From positions 5,986,048 to 6,050,047 of the forward strand of contig NZ_CP012150.1 in NCBI RefSeq assembly GCF_001187505.1: DNA of 64,000 bases, given 5' to 3'. Below the pieces are notes generated by a model, which saw only the letters and a list, made by a program, of their open reading frames with translations, searched no databases and was not told the DNA's origin. Every line of letters starts with the position of its first letter. Positions within the stretch are counted from its first letter, which is position 1. A program made the position numbers and the translations under genes. Origin of the DNA: Mycolicibacterium goodii (GTDB taxonomy: Bacteria > Actinomycetota > Actinomycetes > Mycobacteriales > Mycobacteriaceae). Of this stretch, positions 25,782 through 33,604 are shown one piece after another.

Positions 25782-25820
25782 CGACCCACAGCGAGGGGTC
25801 GGTCCGATCAGACCCCGCTG
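25782..25820 (-). promoter_or_regulatory. Attenuator-like alternative hairpins
   Basis: On the minus strand, CAGCGGGGTC (25820-25811) can pair with 25800-25789 across a 10-nt loop, with a 2-nt bulge. Alternatively CGACCC (25801-25796) pairs exactly with GGGTCG (25787-25782). The two stems share bases 25796-25800, so they exclude each other. The leader peptide stop codon lies in the loop of the first stem. No U-tract follows. Confidence 0.55.
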
Positions 25821-25849
25821 CGGGTTGCTACTACGAGTCGCCTCAGCAC
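25808..25849 (-). CDS. Putative 13-aa leader peptide
   Basis: The short frame V-L-R-R-L-V-V-A-T-R-S-G-V then stop begins with GTG 7 nt after the -10 box TACCAT, so it would be leaderless. Two Leu and four Val codons (counting the start) in 13 make it rich in branched-chain residues. Its end overlaps the first attenuator hairpin. It lies 68 nt before the LeuA-domain gene, consistent with ribosome-mediated control by branched-chain amino acid supply. Confidence 0.5.
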   Translation of the reverse strand: MLRRLVVATRSGV

Positions 25850-25856
25850 GTCGACG

Positions 25857-25862
25857 ATGGTA
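25857..25862 (-). promoter_or_regulatory. -10 box of the LeuA-domain leader transcript
   Basis: TACCAT on the minus strand fits TANNNT and ends 7 nt before the GTG of the leader peptide, the distance expected for a leaderless start. The same hexamer and spacing recur before the histidine kinase gene at 46461. Confidence 0.5.
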
Positions 25863-25924
25863 GTCCTCACCCCGCCAGCGGTGCAAACAATTTGACTCAG
25901 TAACGTCGTCGTCGTGGGAGCCGC

Positions 25925-26686
25925 ATGACCGGGTGGGATGTCGTGCTGCTCGTGTTCGCGGGTATCGCAGGTGGGCTGACCGGAAGCATTGCGGGACTCG
26001 CGTCGGTCGCCACCTACCCCGCGCTGCTCCTCGTCGGCCTGCCGCCGGTCGCGGCCAATGTCACGAACACCGTGGCGGTCGTGTTCAACGGCATCGGATC
26101 GATCGCGGGGTCACGGCCGGAGCTGGCGGGTCAGGGCGCGTGGCTGAAGAGAATCGTCCCCGTCGCGGCCCTCGGCGGCATCTCGGGTGCGGTGCTGCTG
26201 CTGTCGACGCCCGCCGAGGGTTTCGAGAAGGTCGTGCCGTTTCTGCTCGGGTTCGCGTCGGTGGCGATCCTGTTGCCGCGCAAGGAACATCGCGTCGCCC
26301 GCGTGGCCAACCATCGAGACCATCTGATCCGCGTCGGCGTCGAGGCCGCCGCGATCTTCCTGATCACCATCTACGGCGGCTATTTCGGCGCCGCGGCCGG
26401 GGTGCTGCTGCTGGCACTGATGTTGCGGGCAGGCGGCGCCACGCTCGCCCATGCCAACGCAGGCAAGAACGTCATCCTCGGTGCCGCAAACCTGGTCGCG
26501 TCCGCCATCTTCGTGGTGTTCGCCCCGGTCTACTGGCCCGCGGTCGTGCCGCTCGGCATCGGATGTCTGATCGGCAGCCGCCTGGGCCCGATGATCGTCC
26601 GCCACGCCCCGTCCACACCGCTGCGGTGGCTCATCGGTCTGGCCGGTATCGCGTTGGCGGTCAAACTCGCCCTCGGCACGTACTGA
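25925..26686 (+). CDS. TauE/SafE family membrane transporter
   Basis: This 253-residue integral membrane protein has about eight hydrophobic spans. It has the family start 'GIAGGLTGSIAGLASVATYPALLLVGLPPVAANVTNTVAVVFNGIGSIAG' and the inverted repeat of that half, 'YGGYFGAAAGVLLLALMLRAGGATLAHANAGKNVILGAANL'. Members export sulfite, sulfoacetate or other organosulfur anions; the substrate here is unknown. It is divergent from the LeuA-domain gene, 75 nt from the leader peptide GTG. The stop codon is the first base pair block of a long hairpin shared with the convergent APH-like gene. Confidence 0.87.
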   Translation: MTGWDVVLLVFAGIAGGLTGSIAGLASVATYPALLLVGLPPVAANVTNTVAVVFNGIGSIAGSRPELAGQGAWLKRIVPVAALGGISGAVLLLSTPAEGFEKVVPFLLGFASVAILLPRKEHRVARVANHRDHLIRVGVEAAAIFLITIYGGYFGAAAGVLLLALMLRAGGATLAHANAGKNVILGAANLVASAIFVVFAPVYWPAVVPLGIGCLIGSRLGPMIVRHAPSTPLRWLIGLAGIALAVKLALGTY

Positions 26687-26785
26687 TTTCTCCTCGCGAG
26701 CAGACGCAAAACTGCTCTTATTCAGGCAAAAACCGGCAGTTTTGCGTCTGCTCGCGACAGGAAATCAGCGGAGGAAATCAGCGGA
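26685..26785. terminator. Long inverted repeat with 13-bp tandem duplication
   Basis: A perfect 21-bp inverted repeat (26695-26715 with 26736-26756, 20-nt loop) lies between two convergent genes; GATTTC/GAAATC extends it outward with mismatches. Immediately to the right, GGAAATCAGCGGA is present twice in tandem (26760-26772, 26773-26785), the second copy running into the end of the APH-like gene. It is a strong bidirectional terminator candidate. The arms contain GAGCAGACGCAAAA, a motif I recall as frequent in mycobacterial intergenic DNA, so it may be a dispersed repeat. Confidence 0.75.
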
Positions 26786-27839
26786 ACGGGCTGTCGCCGT
26801 TGGTCACCTGCAGGCCGAGGGTCATGAGGTTCTCGGCCGAGGCGTGGAGTTGCTCGCCGGCCTCGCGGGCGGCCTGCCCGGCGAGGTAGCGCGACCACGT
26901 GCCCTCGATGACGATGCCGAGCTTGAAACAGGCCAGGGCCACATACCAGTCGAGATGCTCGGTGCGTCGACCACCGGCCGACCAGTAGGCATCGAGCAGT
27001 TCGGCGCGCCCGGCCAATCCGCCGAGCGCGGCCAGGGCCGAACCGGCGTTGATCGGGTTCGGGTCCTCGGGCCAGCACACCAGCATCCAGCCCAGGTCGA
27101 GCAGCGGGTCACCGATCGTGCACATCTCCCAGTCGATGAACGCCGCCAGTTCGGGGACCTCGCGGCGCAGCAGCACGTTGTTGAGATGCGCGTCGCCGTG
27201 CATGATGCCGGGCGCGCTGTCGGGTGGGCGGTGGTCGTCGAGCCAGTGCGCCAACGGCTGTGCGCCCGCCATCGACGCGGGGTCGTAGGTGTCGTGGCGG
27301 TAGCTCTCGAGCAGTTTGAGGAACTGCGGAACCTGCCGTGCCAGAAAGGATCCCGGACGACGGATCGCGGCCAGCGCGCTGTTGTCCCACGGCACGTTGC
27401 CGAGCCCGGCCAGGCTCGCGGCATAGGACAGTCCCACCGCGTGGCGCATGTCGGCGCGTTCGTAGGCCGGGGCCACCTCGTTGCCCGGGTTGAACCCGTC
27501 CACCTCCTCCATGAGGTAGAACACCACGCCCAGCACGTCGAGGTCGGTGCAACCCGCGATGAACCCGGGATGCGGCACGCCGGAACCGGCGAGGGTGCGC
27601 AACACCGCGATCTCGCGCAGCATCGTCTTGTCGCTGGTGGGACGCGGATGCGCAGGCGGGCGGCGCAGCACCATCGGGCGTCCGTCGACGTGTACGCGCA
27701 CGACGATGTTCTGGGTGCCGCCGGTCAGGGGTTGGACATCGCTGACGGTGGACCCGAGCCGCTCGGTGCGGATCCACGCCTGCAGGGCCTGCTGATCGTG
27801 TTCGCTCAACGTGGGCAACTGCGGCACATCACCGGGCAT
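26778..27839 (-). CDS. Aminoglycoside phosphotransferase (APH) fold family protein
   Basis: This 353-residue protein has the APH/ChoK kinase-like fold. Visible are the nucleotide-binding start 'LTGGTQNIVVRVHVDGRPMVLRRPP' and 'LREIAVLRTLAGSGVPHPG'. The catalytic loop H-G-D-A-H-L-N-N-V-L is near residue 210 and the metal-binding I-D-W-E near 232. This branch, common in mycobacteria and often fused to or beside acyl-CoA dehydrogenases, is annotated as a phosphotransferase acting on unknown alcohols. It is unlikely to be a drug-resistance enzyme. The ATG at 27839 is chosen because the earlier frame is unlike the family. The methyltransferase upstream on the same strand ends 23 nt away, so they probably form an operon. 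Confidence 0.87.
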   Translation of the reverse strand: MPGDVPQLPTLSEHDQQALQAWIRTERLGSTVSDVQPLTGGTQNIVVRVHVDGRPMVLRRPPAHPRPTSDKTMLREIAVLRTLAGSGVPHPGFIAGCTDLDVLGVVFYLMEEVDGFNPGNEVAPAYERADMRHAVGLSYAASLAGLGNVPWDNSALAAIRRPGSFLARQVPQFLKLLESYRHDTYDPASMAGAQPLAHWLDDHRPPDSAPGIMHGDAHLNNVLLRREVPELAAFIDWEMCTIGDPLLDLGWMLVCWPEDPNPINAGSALAALGGLAGRAELLDAYWSAGGRRTEHLDWYVALACFKLGIVIEGTWSRYLAGQAAREAGEQLHASAENLMTLGLQVTNGDSPFR

Positions 27840-27862
27840 GCTGACATCGTGCCAGCCCGGGC

Positions 27863-28678
27863 TCAGCGTTTGTGTGTGGTCACCACCAGGTACTCCCACG
27901 ACATCGCGCCGCCGTCGATGTGCCGGTCCCCCAGCGCGGCGATGGCCTCGTCGAGCGCCGCGGTGCGTTCGGCGTCGTCGCCGACCGCGCGGTACGCCGA
28001 GATGGTGGGACCGTAGTTGGCCTTGAAGTAGTCGCGGAACGCGGCGCCGTCGGCGAACATGTCGACCGTCAGCGACTGCCGTACCACCCCGAGTTCGTCC
28101 ACCCCGTCACCGAGCAGGGTGCGGACGTGATCGGGGTTGCCCCACAAGGGCGGTGGCGAAACGCCGGGCGGCGGCGCTGGCACGAACGGTTTCATGGTCG
28201 CGAACAGCTGACCGATGAAACCCTCTGGTGTCCAACTGATCAGGCCGATGCGTCCGCCGGAGCGGGTGACCCGCAACAGTTCCCGGGCGGACTGCTCGTG
28301 GTGCGGTGCGAACATCACCCCGATACACGACATCACGACGTCGAACTCCGCGTCGGCGAACGGCAGGGCCTCGGCGTTGGCCTCTTTCCACGCGATGTCC
28401 ACCCCACGCTCGTCGGCCAGGTGTGCGCCCTCCTCGAGCAGTTGCGGGCACAGGTCGCTCGCCGTCACCTGCGCCCCGGTGAGCGCGGCGGGTATCGCGG
28501 CGTTGCCGGTGCCTGCCGCGATGTCGAGCACGCGGTCTGCCGGCCCGATACCGCAGGCCTCGACGAGGACTGGCCCCAGCGGCGCGACGATCTGGGCGGC
28601 GATCGCCCCATAGTCCCCGAGCGCCCACAGCGCCCGATGTTTGGCTTCGAGTTCCTGATCGACAGTGTCGACGCCCAT
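27863..28678 (-). CDS. Class I SAM-dependent methyltransferase
   Basis: This 271-residue methyltransferase has motif I V-L-D-I-A-A-G-T-G-N-A-A (about residues 49-60). The acidic end of strand 2 is 'VTASDLCPQLLEEG', and motif IV/post-IV is 'FDVVMSCIGVMFAPHH' then 'LLRVTRSGGRIGLISWTPEGF'. It belongs to the broad ubiE/COQ5-like group; the substrate is unknown. The ATG at 28678 gives the family-typical helical N-terminus. First gene of a probable two-gene operon with the APH-like gene, and divergent from the HxlR regulator 164 bp away, which may control it. Confidence 0.88.
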   Translation of the reverse strand: MGVDTVDQELEAKHRALWALGDYGAIAAQIVAPLGPVLVEACGIGPADRVLDIAAGTGNAAIPAALTGAQVTASDLCPQLLEEGAHLADERGVDIAWKEANAEALPFADAEFDVVMSCIGVMFAPHHEQSARELLRVTRSGGRIGLISWTPEGFIGQLFATMKPFVPAPPPGVSPPPLWGNPDHVRTLLGDGVDELGVVRQSLTVDMFADGAAFRDYFKANYGPTISAYRAVGDDAERTAALDEAIAALGDRHIDGGAMSWEYLVVTTHKR

Positions 28679-28842
28679 GGCTGCTCCTTCGATTCGGCGT
28701 GTGCAGCCATGGTCCCGCGGCGGCACCGCGGGAATCCAGTGACAGATCTGTACTACCTGTGGTTCTGAATCTGTATTGGCTCAGGCCGCGTTTGCGGTGT
28801 ACTGAAGTGCAGGTTCGCGCAGTTGTCCGAAAGGTGCCGCAG

Positions 28843-29517
28843 ATGTCGACCTATGGCCAGTTCTGCCCCGTCGCGAAGGCGATGGAGCTGCTCGATGAAC
28901 GCTGGACCCTGCTGGTGGTGCGGGAATTACTCTTGGGCAGTTCCCATTTCAACGATCTGCGGCGCGGTGTGCCGAAGATGTCGCCGGCCCTGCTGTCTCG
29001 GCGGCTCAAGTCGCTGACCCGGGCCGGAGTCGTCGAACGCAACGAGATCGACGGCCGCACCTCCTACACGCTCACCGAGTGCGGCCGGGAACTGGCGACC
29101 GTCGTCGACGCACTCGGCGCGTGGGGGGTGCGCTGGATCGGCGACCTCGGCGAGGAGGACCTCGACCCGCACCTGCTGATGTGGGACATGCGGCGCACCA
29201 TCCCCATCGACGAGTGGCCGCGGGTGCGCACGACGGTCGAGTTCATCCTCGACGGCGTCGCCGCCAGGGCGTCGCGGTGGTGGCTCGTGGTGGCCGACGG
29301 CGAGGCCGATGTGTGCGATTTCGATCCAGGACACCCGGTCACCGCCGCGGTCCAGACCAGCCTGCACACCCTCACCCGCATCTGGCGGGGCGACGTCAGT
29401 TGGTCGCACGCGATCCTCGACGGCAGCGTCGCGCTGTCGGGCCCGGCCGACATCCGCCGCGCGCTGCCGCGGTGGATCGGCCAGGGACAGGCGGCCGCGA
29501 TCCCCCGTCCCGCCTGA
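28843..29517 (+). CDS. HxlR family regulator with C-terminal SCP2-like domain
   Basis: This 224-residue regulator starts with the HxlR signature 'YGQFCPVAKAMELLDERWTLLVVRELLLGSSHFNDLRRGVPKMSPALLSRRLKSLTRAGVVER' (residues 4-66). It includes the Cys after the first strand that senses redox or electrophiles in relatives. The rest ('WPRVRTTVEFILDG...WWLVVADGEADVCDFDPGHPVTAAV') resembles an SCP2-like sterol/lipid-binding domain, so it may sense a hydrophobic ligand. It is divergent from the methyltransferase gene and convergent with poxB. Whether the ATG or a GTG three codons earlier is used is uncertain. Confidence 0.88.
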   Translation: MSTYGQFCPVAKAMELLDERWTLLVVRELLLGSSHFNDLRRGVPKMSPALLSRRLKSLTRAGVVERNEIDGRTSYTLTECGRELATVVDALGAWGVRWIGDLGEEDLDPHLLMWDMRRTIPIDEWPRVRTTVEFILDGVAARASRWWLVVADGEADVCDFDPGHPVTAAVQTSLHTLTRIWRGDVSWSHAILDGSVALSGPADIRRALPRWIGQGQAAAIPRPA

Positions 29518-29535
29518 AAACCGTTGGTGGCGAAC

Positions 29536-31266
29536 CTAATCGAGGATGCGCCGGGCGACGTTGGTGGTGATGAGGTCGAGGAGTTCGTCGCTGCGTCCGG
29601 CCAGGATGGTGCGGATGGCGTACAGGGAGAAGCCCTTGGCCTGTTCGACGGTGACCGCCGGGGGGATGGACAGTTCCTGGCGGGCGGTCAGGACATCGAC
29701 GAGGGCGGGCCCGTCGTGGGCGAACGCCTCGCGCAGTACCGCCTCGAGGTCGCCGGGTTCGGTGACCCGGCGTCCGTAGATGCCCATCGCGGAGGCCACG
29801 GCAGCGAAGTCGGGATTGTGCAGGTCGGTGCCGAAGGTGACGATGCCTGCGGCCTTCATCTCCAACTCGACGAAGTTCAGCGACGAGTTGTTGAACACGA
29901 CCACCTTGACCGGTAGCCGGTTCTGGATCAGGGTGAGCAGTTCCCCGAACAGCATCGTCAACCCGCCGTCACCGGCCAGCGCCACGACTTGGCGGCCGGG
30001 ATAGGCGGTTTGGGCGCCGATCGCGTGCGGCAGCGCGTTGGCCATGGTGCCGTGGTTGAACGACCCCAGCAGCCGGCGCCGGCCGTTCATGCTCAGGTAG
30101 CGCGCGGCCCACACCACCGGCGAGCCCACATCGCAGGTGAACACCGCGTCCTCGGCAGCGAGCCGGTCGACGAGCCCGGCGAGGTATTCGGGGCGGATCG
30201 GGGTGCGGTCGCGGTCGTTGACCGCCAACGCATCCAGGTTGGCCCGGGTCTTCCGGTAGTGGCGCAGTGCGCGGTCGAGGTGGTCCCGGTCGGTCTTGGG
30301 GCGCAACAGCGGCTGCAGCGCGGCCAGGGTGTCCTTGACGGTGCCGCGCAACCCCAGATCGATCGGGGTGCGCCGGCCCAGATGCGCCCCGCGCACATCG
30401 ACCTGGATGACCGTGGCGCCCTCGGGATAGAACTGCTGGTAGGGAAGGTCGGTGCCGAGCATCAGCAGGGTGTCGGCTTCCTTGATGGCCTTATAGCCGG
30501 AGGCGAACCCCAACAGCCCGGTCATGCCGACATCGAACGGGTTGTCGTATTCGATGAACTCCTTGCCGCGCAACGCATGCACCACCGGCGCCTGCAACGT
30601 CGCGGCCAACTGGATCAACTCGTCATGGGCCCCGGCCACCCCGGCTCCGCCGAGGATGGTGACCCGCTGGGCGGCGTTGAGCAGGTCGGCGCCGCGGCGC
30701 AGCGAGGCGTCGTCGGGACGCAGCACCGAACGGGTCGCGCTGATCGGGCGCACCGGCGTATCGGCGATGCGCTGCAGGAAGATCTCACCGGGGATGACCA
30801 CCACCGCCACACCGTTGTCCTCGACCGCGGCGCGCATCGCCATCGCCAGAATCCGCGGGGCCATCTCCGGAGTGCTGACCAACTCGCAATACACACTGCA
30901 CTCGCCGAACAGCTCCTGCGGGTGGGTTTCCTGGAAGTACTGCGAGCCGATCTCGGTGCGCGGAATGTGCGCGGCGATCGCCAGCACCGGCACCCGACTG
31001 CGCTGGGCGTCGAACAACCCGTTGATCAGATGCAGATTGCCCGGACCGCAGCTGCCCGCACACACCGCCAGCTGCCCGGTCAACCCCGCGTCGGCCGCCG
31101 CCGCGAACGCCGCCGACTCCTCATGACGCACGTGCTCCCAACTGATCTCACCCCCACGCCGGATCGCATCGGTGAACCCGTTGAGACTGTCCCCGGGCAA
31201 CCCGTACACCCGGCGCACACCGCTGGCCGACAGCATGGCCATGATGTGGTCTGCGACAGTTGCCAT
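29536..31266 (-). CDS. poxB: Pyruvate oxidase (thiamine-diphosphate dependent)
   Basis: This 576-residue enzyme of the ThDP family oxidatively decarboxylates pyruvate to acetate and CO2, passing electrons to quinone in PoxB-type members. The N-terminal catalytic Glu is in 'WEHVRHEESAAFAAAADAGLTG' (about residue 50). The ThDP/Mg motif is G-D-G-G-L-T-M-L-F-G-E-L-L-T (about 435-450), with Asn in 'FNNSSLNFVELEMKAAG'. FAD-domain segments lie between. The length equals that of E. coli PoxB, and the C-terminal 'ARRILD' end is compatible with a membrane-contact tail. It reads away from the IS607 element, whose right end lies 125-145 bp upstream of its start; the insertion may affect its promoter. Confidence 0.92.
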   Translation of the reverse strand: MATVADHIMAMLSASGVRRVYGLPGDSLNGFTDAIRRGGEISWEHVRHEESAAFAAAADAGLTGQLAVCAGSCGPGNLHLINGLFDAQRSRVPVLAIAAHIPRTEIGSQYFQETHPQELFGECSVYCELVSTPEMAPRILAMAMRAAVEDNGVAVVVIPGEIFLQRIADTPVRPISATRSVLRPDDASLRRGADLLNAAQRVTILGGAGVAGAHDELIQLAATLQAPVVHALRGKEFIEYDNPFDVGMTGLLGFASGYKAIKEADTLLMLGTDLPYQQFYPEGATVIQVDVRGAHLGRRTPIDLGLRGTVKDTLAALQPLLRPKTDRDHLDRALRHYRKTRANLDALAVNDRDRTPIRPEYLAGLVDRLAAEDAVFTCDVGSPVVWAARYLSMNGRRRLLGSFNHGTMANALPHAIGAQTAYPGRQVVALAGDGGLTMLFGELLTLIQNRLPVKVVVFNNSSLNFVELEMKAAGIVTFGTDLHNPDFAAVASAMGIYGRRVTEPGDLEAVLREAFAHDGPALVDVLTARQELSIPPAVTVEQAKGFSLYAIRTILAGRSDELLDLITTNVARRILD

Positions 31267-31440
31267 TTGTTCCTCCCCGTCCGCGGTTTCGGCGTGGCCG
31301 ATTCGGGACCGAGCACGCCGAGATCACTTTACTTGGGAACGAACCGCTGACCGCCGTCCAACCGGATACCCGTTGCCTTTTGGTGAGCGAATGTGAGTTC
31401 GCTTGCTCCATTAGGCAGCCTCGCCTTGCGGTGAGGCGGT
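31267..31440 (-). ncRNA. Predicted right end and omega-RNA region of the tnpB element
   Basis: The right end of the element overlaps the last tnpB codons. On the tnpB-sense strand an 8-bp stem with one mismatch and a GCAA tetraloop (31437-31418) precedes a second stem, GAGCGAA/TTCGCTT (about 31384-31404). TnpB proteins use an RNA made from this end, with a guide read from the DNA just outside. The exact RNA and guide boundaries cannot be set by eye; position by analogy with characterised IS605/IS607 systems. Confidence 0.45.
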
Positions 31441-32868
31441 CCCCGTCTGATCCACCGGGTGGTGGTGCGGGGTTGACGTTTCATCGCCTGCTGCGTCGCC
31501 CGCTGGTGCGGGTTCGGTCTCATGCGTGGCTCCACGTCCTGCCGCCGGGCCACTCCCGGCGGGACTCTGTTCACCCCAGCAGGGTTCGCCGAGTCGGGCG
31601 AGGTTGATCGCAGCGCCCAGATCACGATCGATCCGCACACCGCAGTGCTCGCAGTCAAAGACACGATCGGCCAGCGTGAGGTTTGGCTTTCGCCTCCCAC
31701 AGCCCGTGCACGTCTTCGACGACGGAAAATACCGGTCGGCTTCGATCAAATCGGAACCGTACCAGCGCGTTTTGTAACTGAGCATGCGCCGCACCTCAGC
31801 CAGCGCGGCATCAGCCAAGGCTCGGTTCAGACCCCGCTTGCGGGCGCCTCCCTTGGCACGCATGCCAGCAGCGTGCAGCGTTTCGACCACGATCACCTGG
31901 TGGTGTTGGGCCAGCGTGGTGGTGGCCTTGTGCAGCACGTCACGGCGCACCGCCGCGGCATGAGCATGGGTGCGGCCGATGCGCGCCTGGGTGCGCAGCC
32001 ACCGCTTCGACGGCACCTGCTTGGTCTTGGTGGCCGGGTCGTAGCGGCCGTGTTGGCGGGCGGCGCGGCGCTGCAAAGCCCGCAGCCGGGCGTGCGCGGC
32101 GGTCAGCGACTTCGGCGCCGGGATGCGGTCGACCTCAACACCATCGGGGGTCGCCACCACCAGCAGCGCGTCGGCTTTGACCCCGACGTCGACACCGACC
32201 ACCGGATGCGCCGACCGTTGCGCGTGGGCGGGCCGCGCCTTGGCCTCGACAATCACCTGCAGGGCGCAGTGCCAGCGCCCGGCGCTGTCCTGGCGCACGG
32301 TCGCCGACAAGATCCGCGCCGTGCCGGCCTCGATCCGGCGGGCCAGCTTACGGGTCGACTCATGGGTGCGGATCGGGCCCAGCCGCGGCAGGGTGACGTG
32401 GCGGCGGTCAGCCTCAACCCGGATGGTCCCGGTGGTGAACCGCACCGCTTTGCCCGCCCGGGCCGACGTGAACCGGGGGAAGCCGACCGCACGCCCTTTG
32501 CGTTGACCCGTCCGGGACTTCGACCACGCGTCCAGCCCGCGGGCCAACGCGTCCAGGCCGGTGTTGTAGGCCTCCTTGGAGTTCTCGCCCCACCACGGCG
32601 CACACCAGGCCTTGCGCTGATTCCACACCTTGCGCAGCGCCGGCAACGACCACCCCAACACCGGCGTCAACTCTGCTTCGGTGATGCCGTAGCTGCGCTC
32701 AGCAGCCCGCTGATCCATCACCGCCTTGACCAGGGCGAGCATGTGGTTGTGGGCGAACCGTGCCGCACCAGCATGAGAGGCCAACCCGCGCAGCTGTGTT
32801 GGTGTGGGATCCAAGGCGAACCGATACCCTTGGGCCGTCCACCCCTCGGGTACCTCGAACCTAGCCAC
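31411..32868 (-). CDS. tnpB: TnpB RNA-guided nuclease of IS607-type element
   Basis: This 485-residue TnpB (OMEGA) protein keeps all RuvC catalytic acids: D227 in V-G-V-D-V-G-V-K, E329 in V-I-V-V-E-T-L and D416 in I-D-R-D-L-G-A-A-I-N. The zinc finger is C387-x2-C390 and C406-x2-C409. The N-terminal half (to about residue 200) is the wedge/REC part. The nuclease should cut DNA matching the guide of an RNA made from the element's right end. It is longer than compact TnpBs (about 400), mainly because of a 60-residue Pro/Gly/Thr-rich tail whose coding DNA overlaps the presumed RNA scaffold. Its start overlaps the recombinase stop. No inactivating change is visible. Confidence 0.92.
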   Translation of the reverse strand: MARFEVPEGWTAQGYRFALDPTPTQLRGLASHAGAARFAHNHMLALVKAVMDQRAAERSYGITEAELTPVLGWSLPALRKVWNQRKAWCAPWWGENSKEAYNTGLDALARGLDAWSKSRTGQRKGRAVGFPRFTSARAGKAVRFTTGTIRVEADRRHVTLPRLGPIRTHESTRKLARRIEAGTARILSATVRQDSAGRWHCALQVIVEAKARPAHAQRSAHPVVGVDVGVKADALLVVATPDGVEVDRIPAPKSLTAAHARLRALQRRAARQHGRYDPATKTKQVPSKRWLRTQARIGRTHAHAAAVRRDVLHKATTTLAQHHQVIVVETLHAAGMRAKGGARKRGLNRALADAALAEVRRMLSYKTRWYGSDLIEADRYFPSSKTCTGCGRRKPNLTLADRVFDCEHCGVRIDRDLGAAINLARLGEPCWGEQSPAGSGPAAGRGATHETEPAPAGDAAGDETSTPHHHPVDQTGTASPQGEAA

Positions 32869-33454
32869 CGTTACCGGCCTCGAGGGGCTCGGTCTGCTTG
32901 GCCGCGGTCACCGCCCGCATCGCCCGGTTGCGCGCCCCACGGCGCCCATACAACCGCGCGCACATCGAGGTCAACACCTCGATCATGTCGCGCACCAGAC
33001 CATCGGTGGTCTCGCCCTGATCGGCAACCAGGATCCTACGGCCCTGCGCGGACAACGCGGCTTCGAGGTGCTCCACACCCAAGCGCGCCAACCGATCCCG
33101 ATGCTCCACAATCACCACCGAAGCAGACGGGTCCGACAAAATCCGGCGCAACTTCGGCCGTCTCCCGTTCACACCCGACCCCACCTCACACACCACCTCG
33201 CCGACCACATGACCATTCGAGGTGGCCCAATCAACAAGTCGCGCGACTTGGCGGTCCAAATCCTGCCGTTGATCATGCGAGCACACCCGCGCATACACCA
33301 CCGTGCGACCGGCCTGCCCAGCTGCTGGGGCCTCGACCCAAATCGTCCCCGACTCCAACCGGCGAGCCGGCACCGGCATCCGGTCCTCACGAAACCACCG
33401 ATACGCCGTCTGCGGATGCACACCATTCGCACGCGCCCACTCGGCCAGCTTCAC
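32861..33454 (-). CDS. tnpA: IS607 family serine recombinase TnpA
   Basis: This 197-residue small serine recombinase has an N-terminal MerR-like HTH, 'KLAEWARANGVHPQTAYRWFREDRMPVPARR' (residues 2-32). The resolvase domain has catalytic Ser59 in Y-A-R-V-C-S-H-D-Q and 'VIVEHRDRLARLG' with the conserved Arg pair. This HTH-first order is specific to IS607 transposases. The GTG at 33454 is preferred because family proteins begin near 'M-K-L-x-E-W'; an ATG six codons upstream is possible. It drives excision through a circular intermediate and integration into short GG-type targets (family knowledge). Confidence 0.9.
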   Translation of the reverse strand: MKLAEWARANGVHPQTAYRWFREDRMPVPARRLESGTIWVEAPAAGQAGRTVVYARVCSHDQRQDLDRQVARLVDWATSNGHVVGEVVCEVGSGVNGRRPKLRRILSDPSASVVIVEHRDRLARLGVEHLEAALSAQGRRILVADQGETTDGLVRDMIEVLTSMCARLYGRRGARNRAMRAVTAAKQTEPLEAGNGG

Positions 33455-33472
33455 ACACCCAATAAAACACAC

Positions 33473-33500
33473 ATTCGATCACGTTTACTCACATACAATC
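33473..33500. repeat. Left-end inverted repeats of IS607-type element
   Basis: On the minus strand TTCGAT ... ATCGAA bracket the ATGTGAGT copy just upstream of the recombinase gene. These nested repeats in an AT-richer stretch are likely recombinase-binding sites of the element's left end. Confidence 0.45.
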
Positions 33501-33604
33501 GAACAGATCACAACCCCTCCGTTACCGCCGTCTGCGTCCGCGACGTCGTCACATGTCACAACTTCGTAAGGTCCGCGCGGCGGTTTCCCGGTTACCGTTT
33601 GACC

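Larger units (their letters stand above)
31391..33494 (-). mobile_element. IS607-type insertion element (serine recombinase + TnpB)
   Basis: The element holds a serine-recombinase gene followed by tnpB on the minus strand, overlapping by 8 bp, the standard IS607 order. ATGTGAGT at 31391-31398 and its complement ACTCACAT at 33487-33494 lie outside the two genes and may be the subterminal recombinase sites; the true ends may extend a few tens of bases further. IS607 members make no target duplication, so the insertion point is not directly visible. Both genes look intact. Confidence 0.75.

Noticed and set aside
26778..27839. Aminoglycoside resistance gene
   Set aside because: It has the APH fold motifs but belongs to a broad mycobacterial family of unknown substrate next to a methyltransferase; no evidence for drug resistance.
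31522..33465. 647-residue frame antisense to tnpB/tnpA
   Set aside because: Low-complexity Arg/Pro-rich sequence opposite two well-defined transposition genes.
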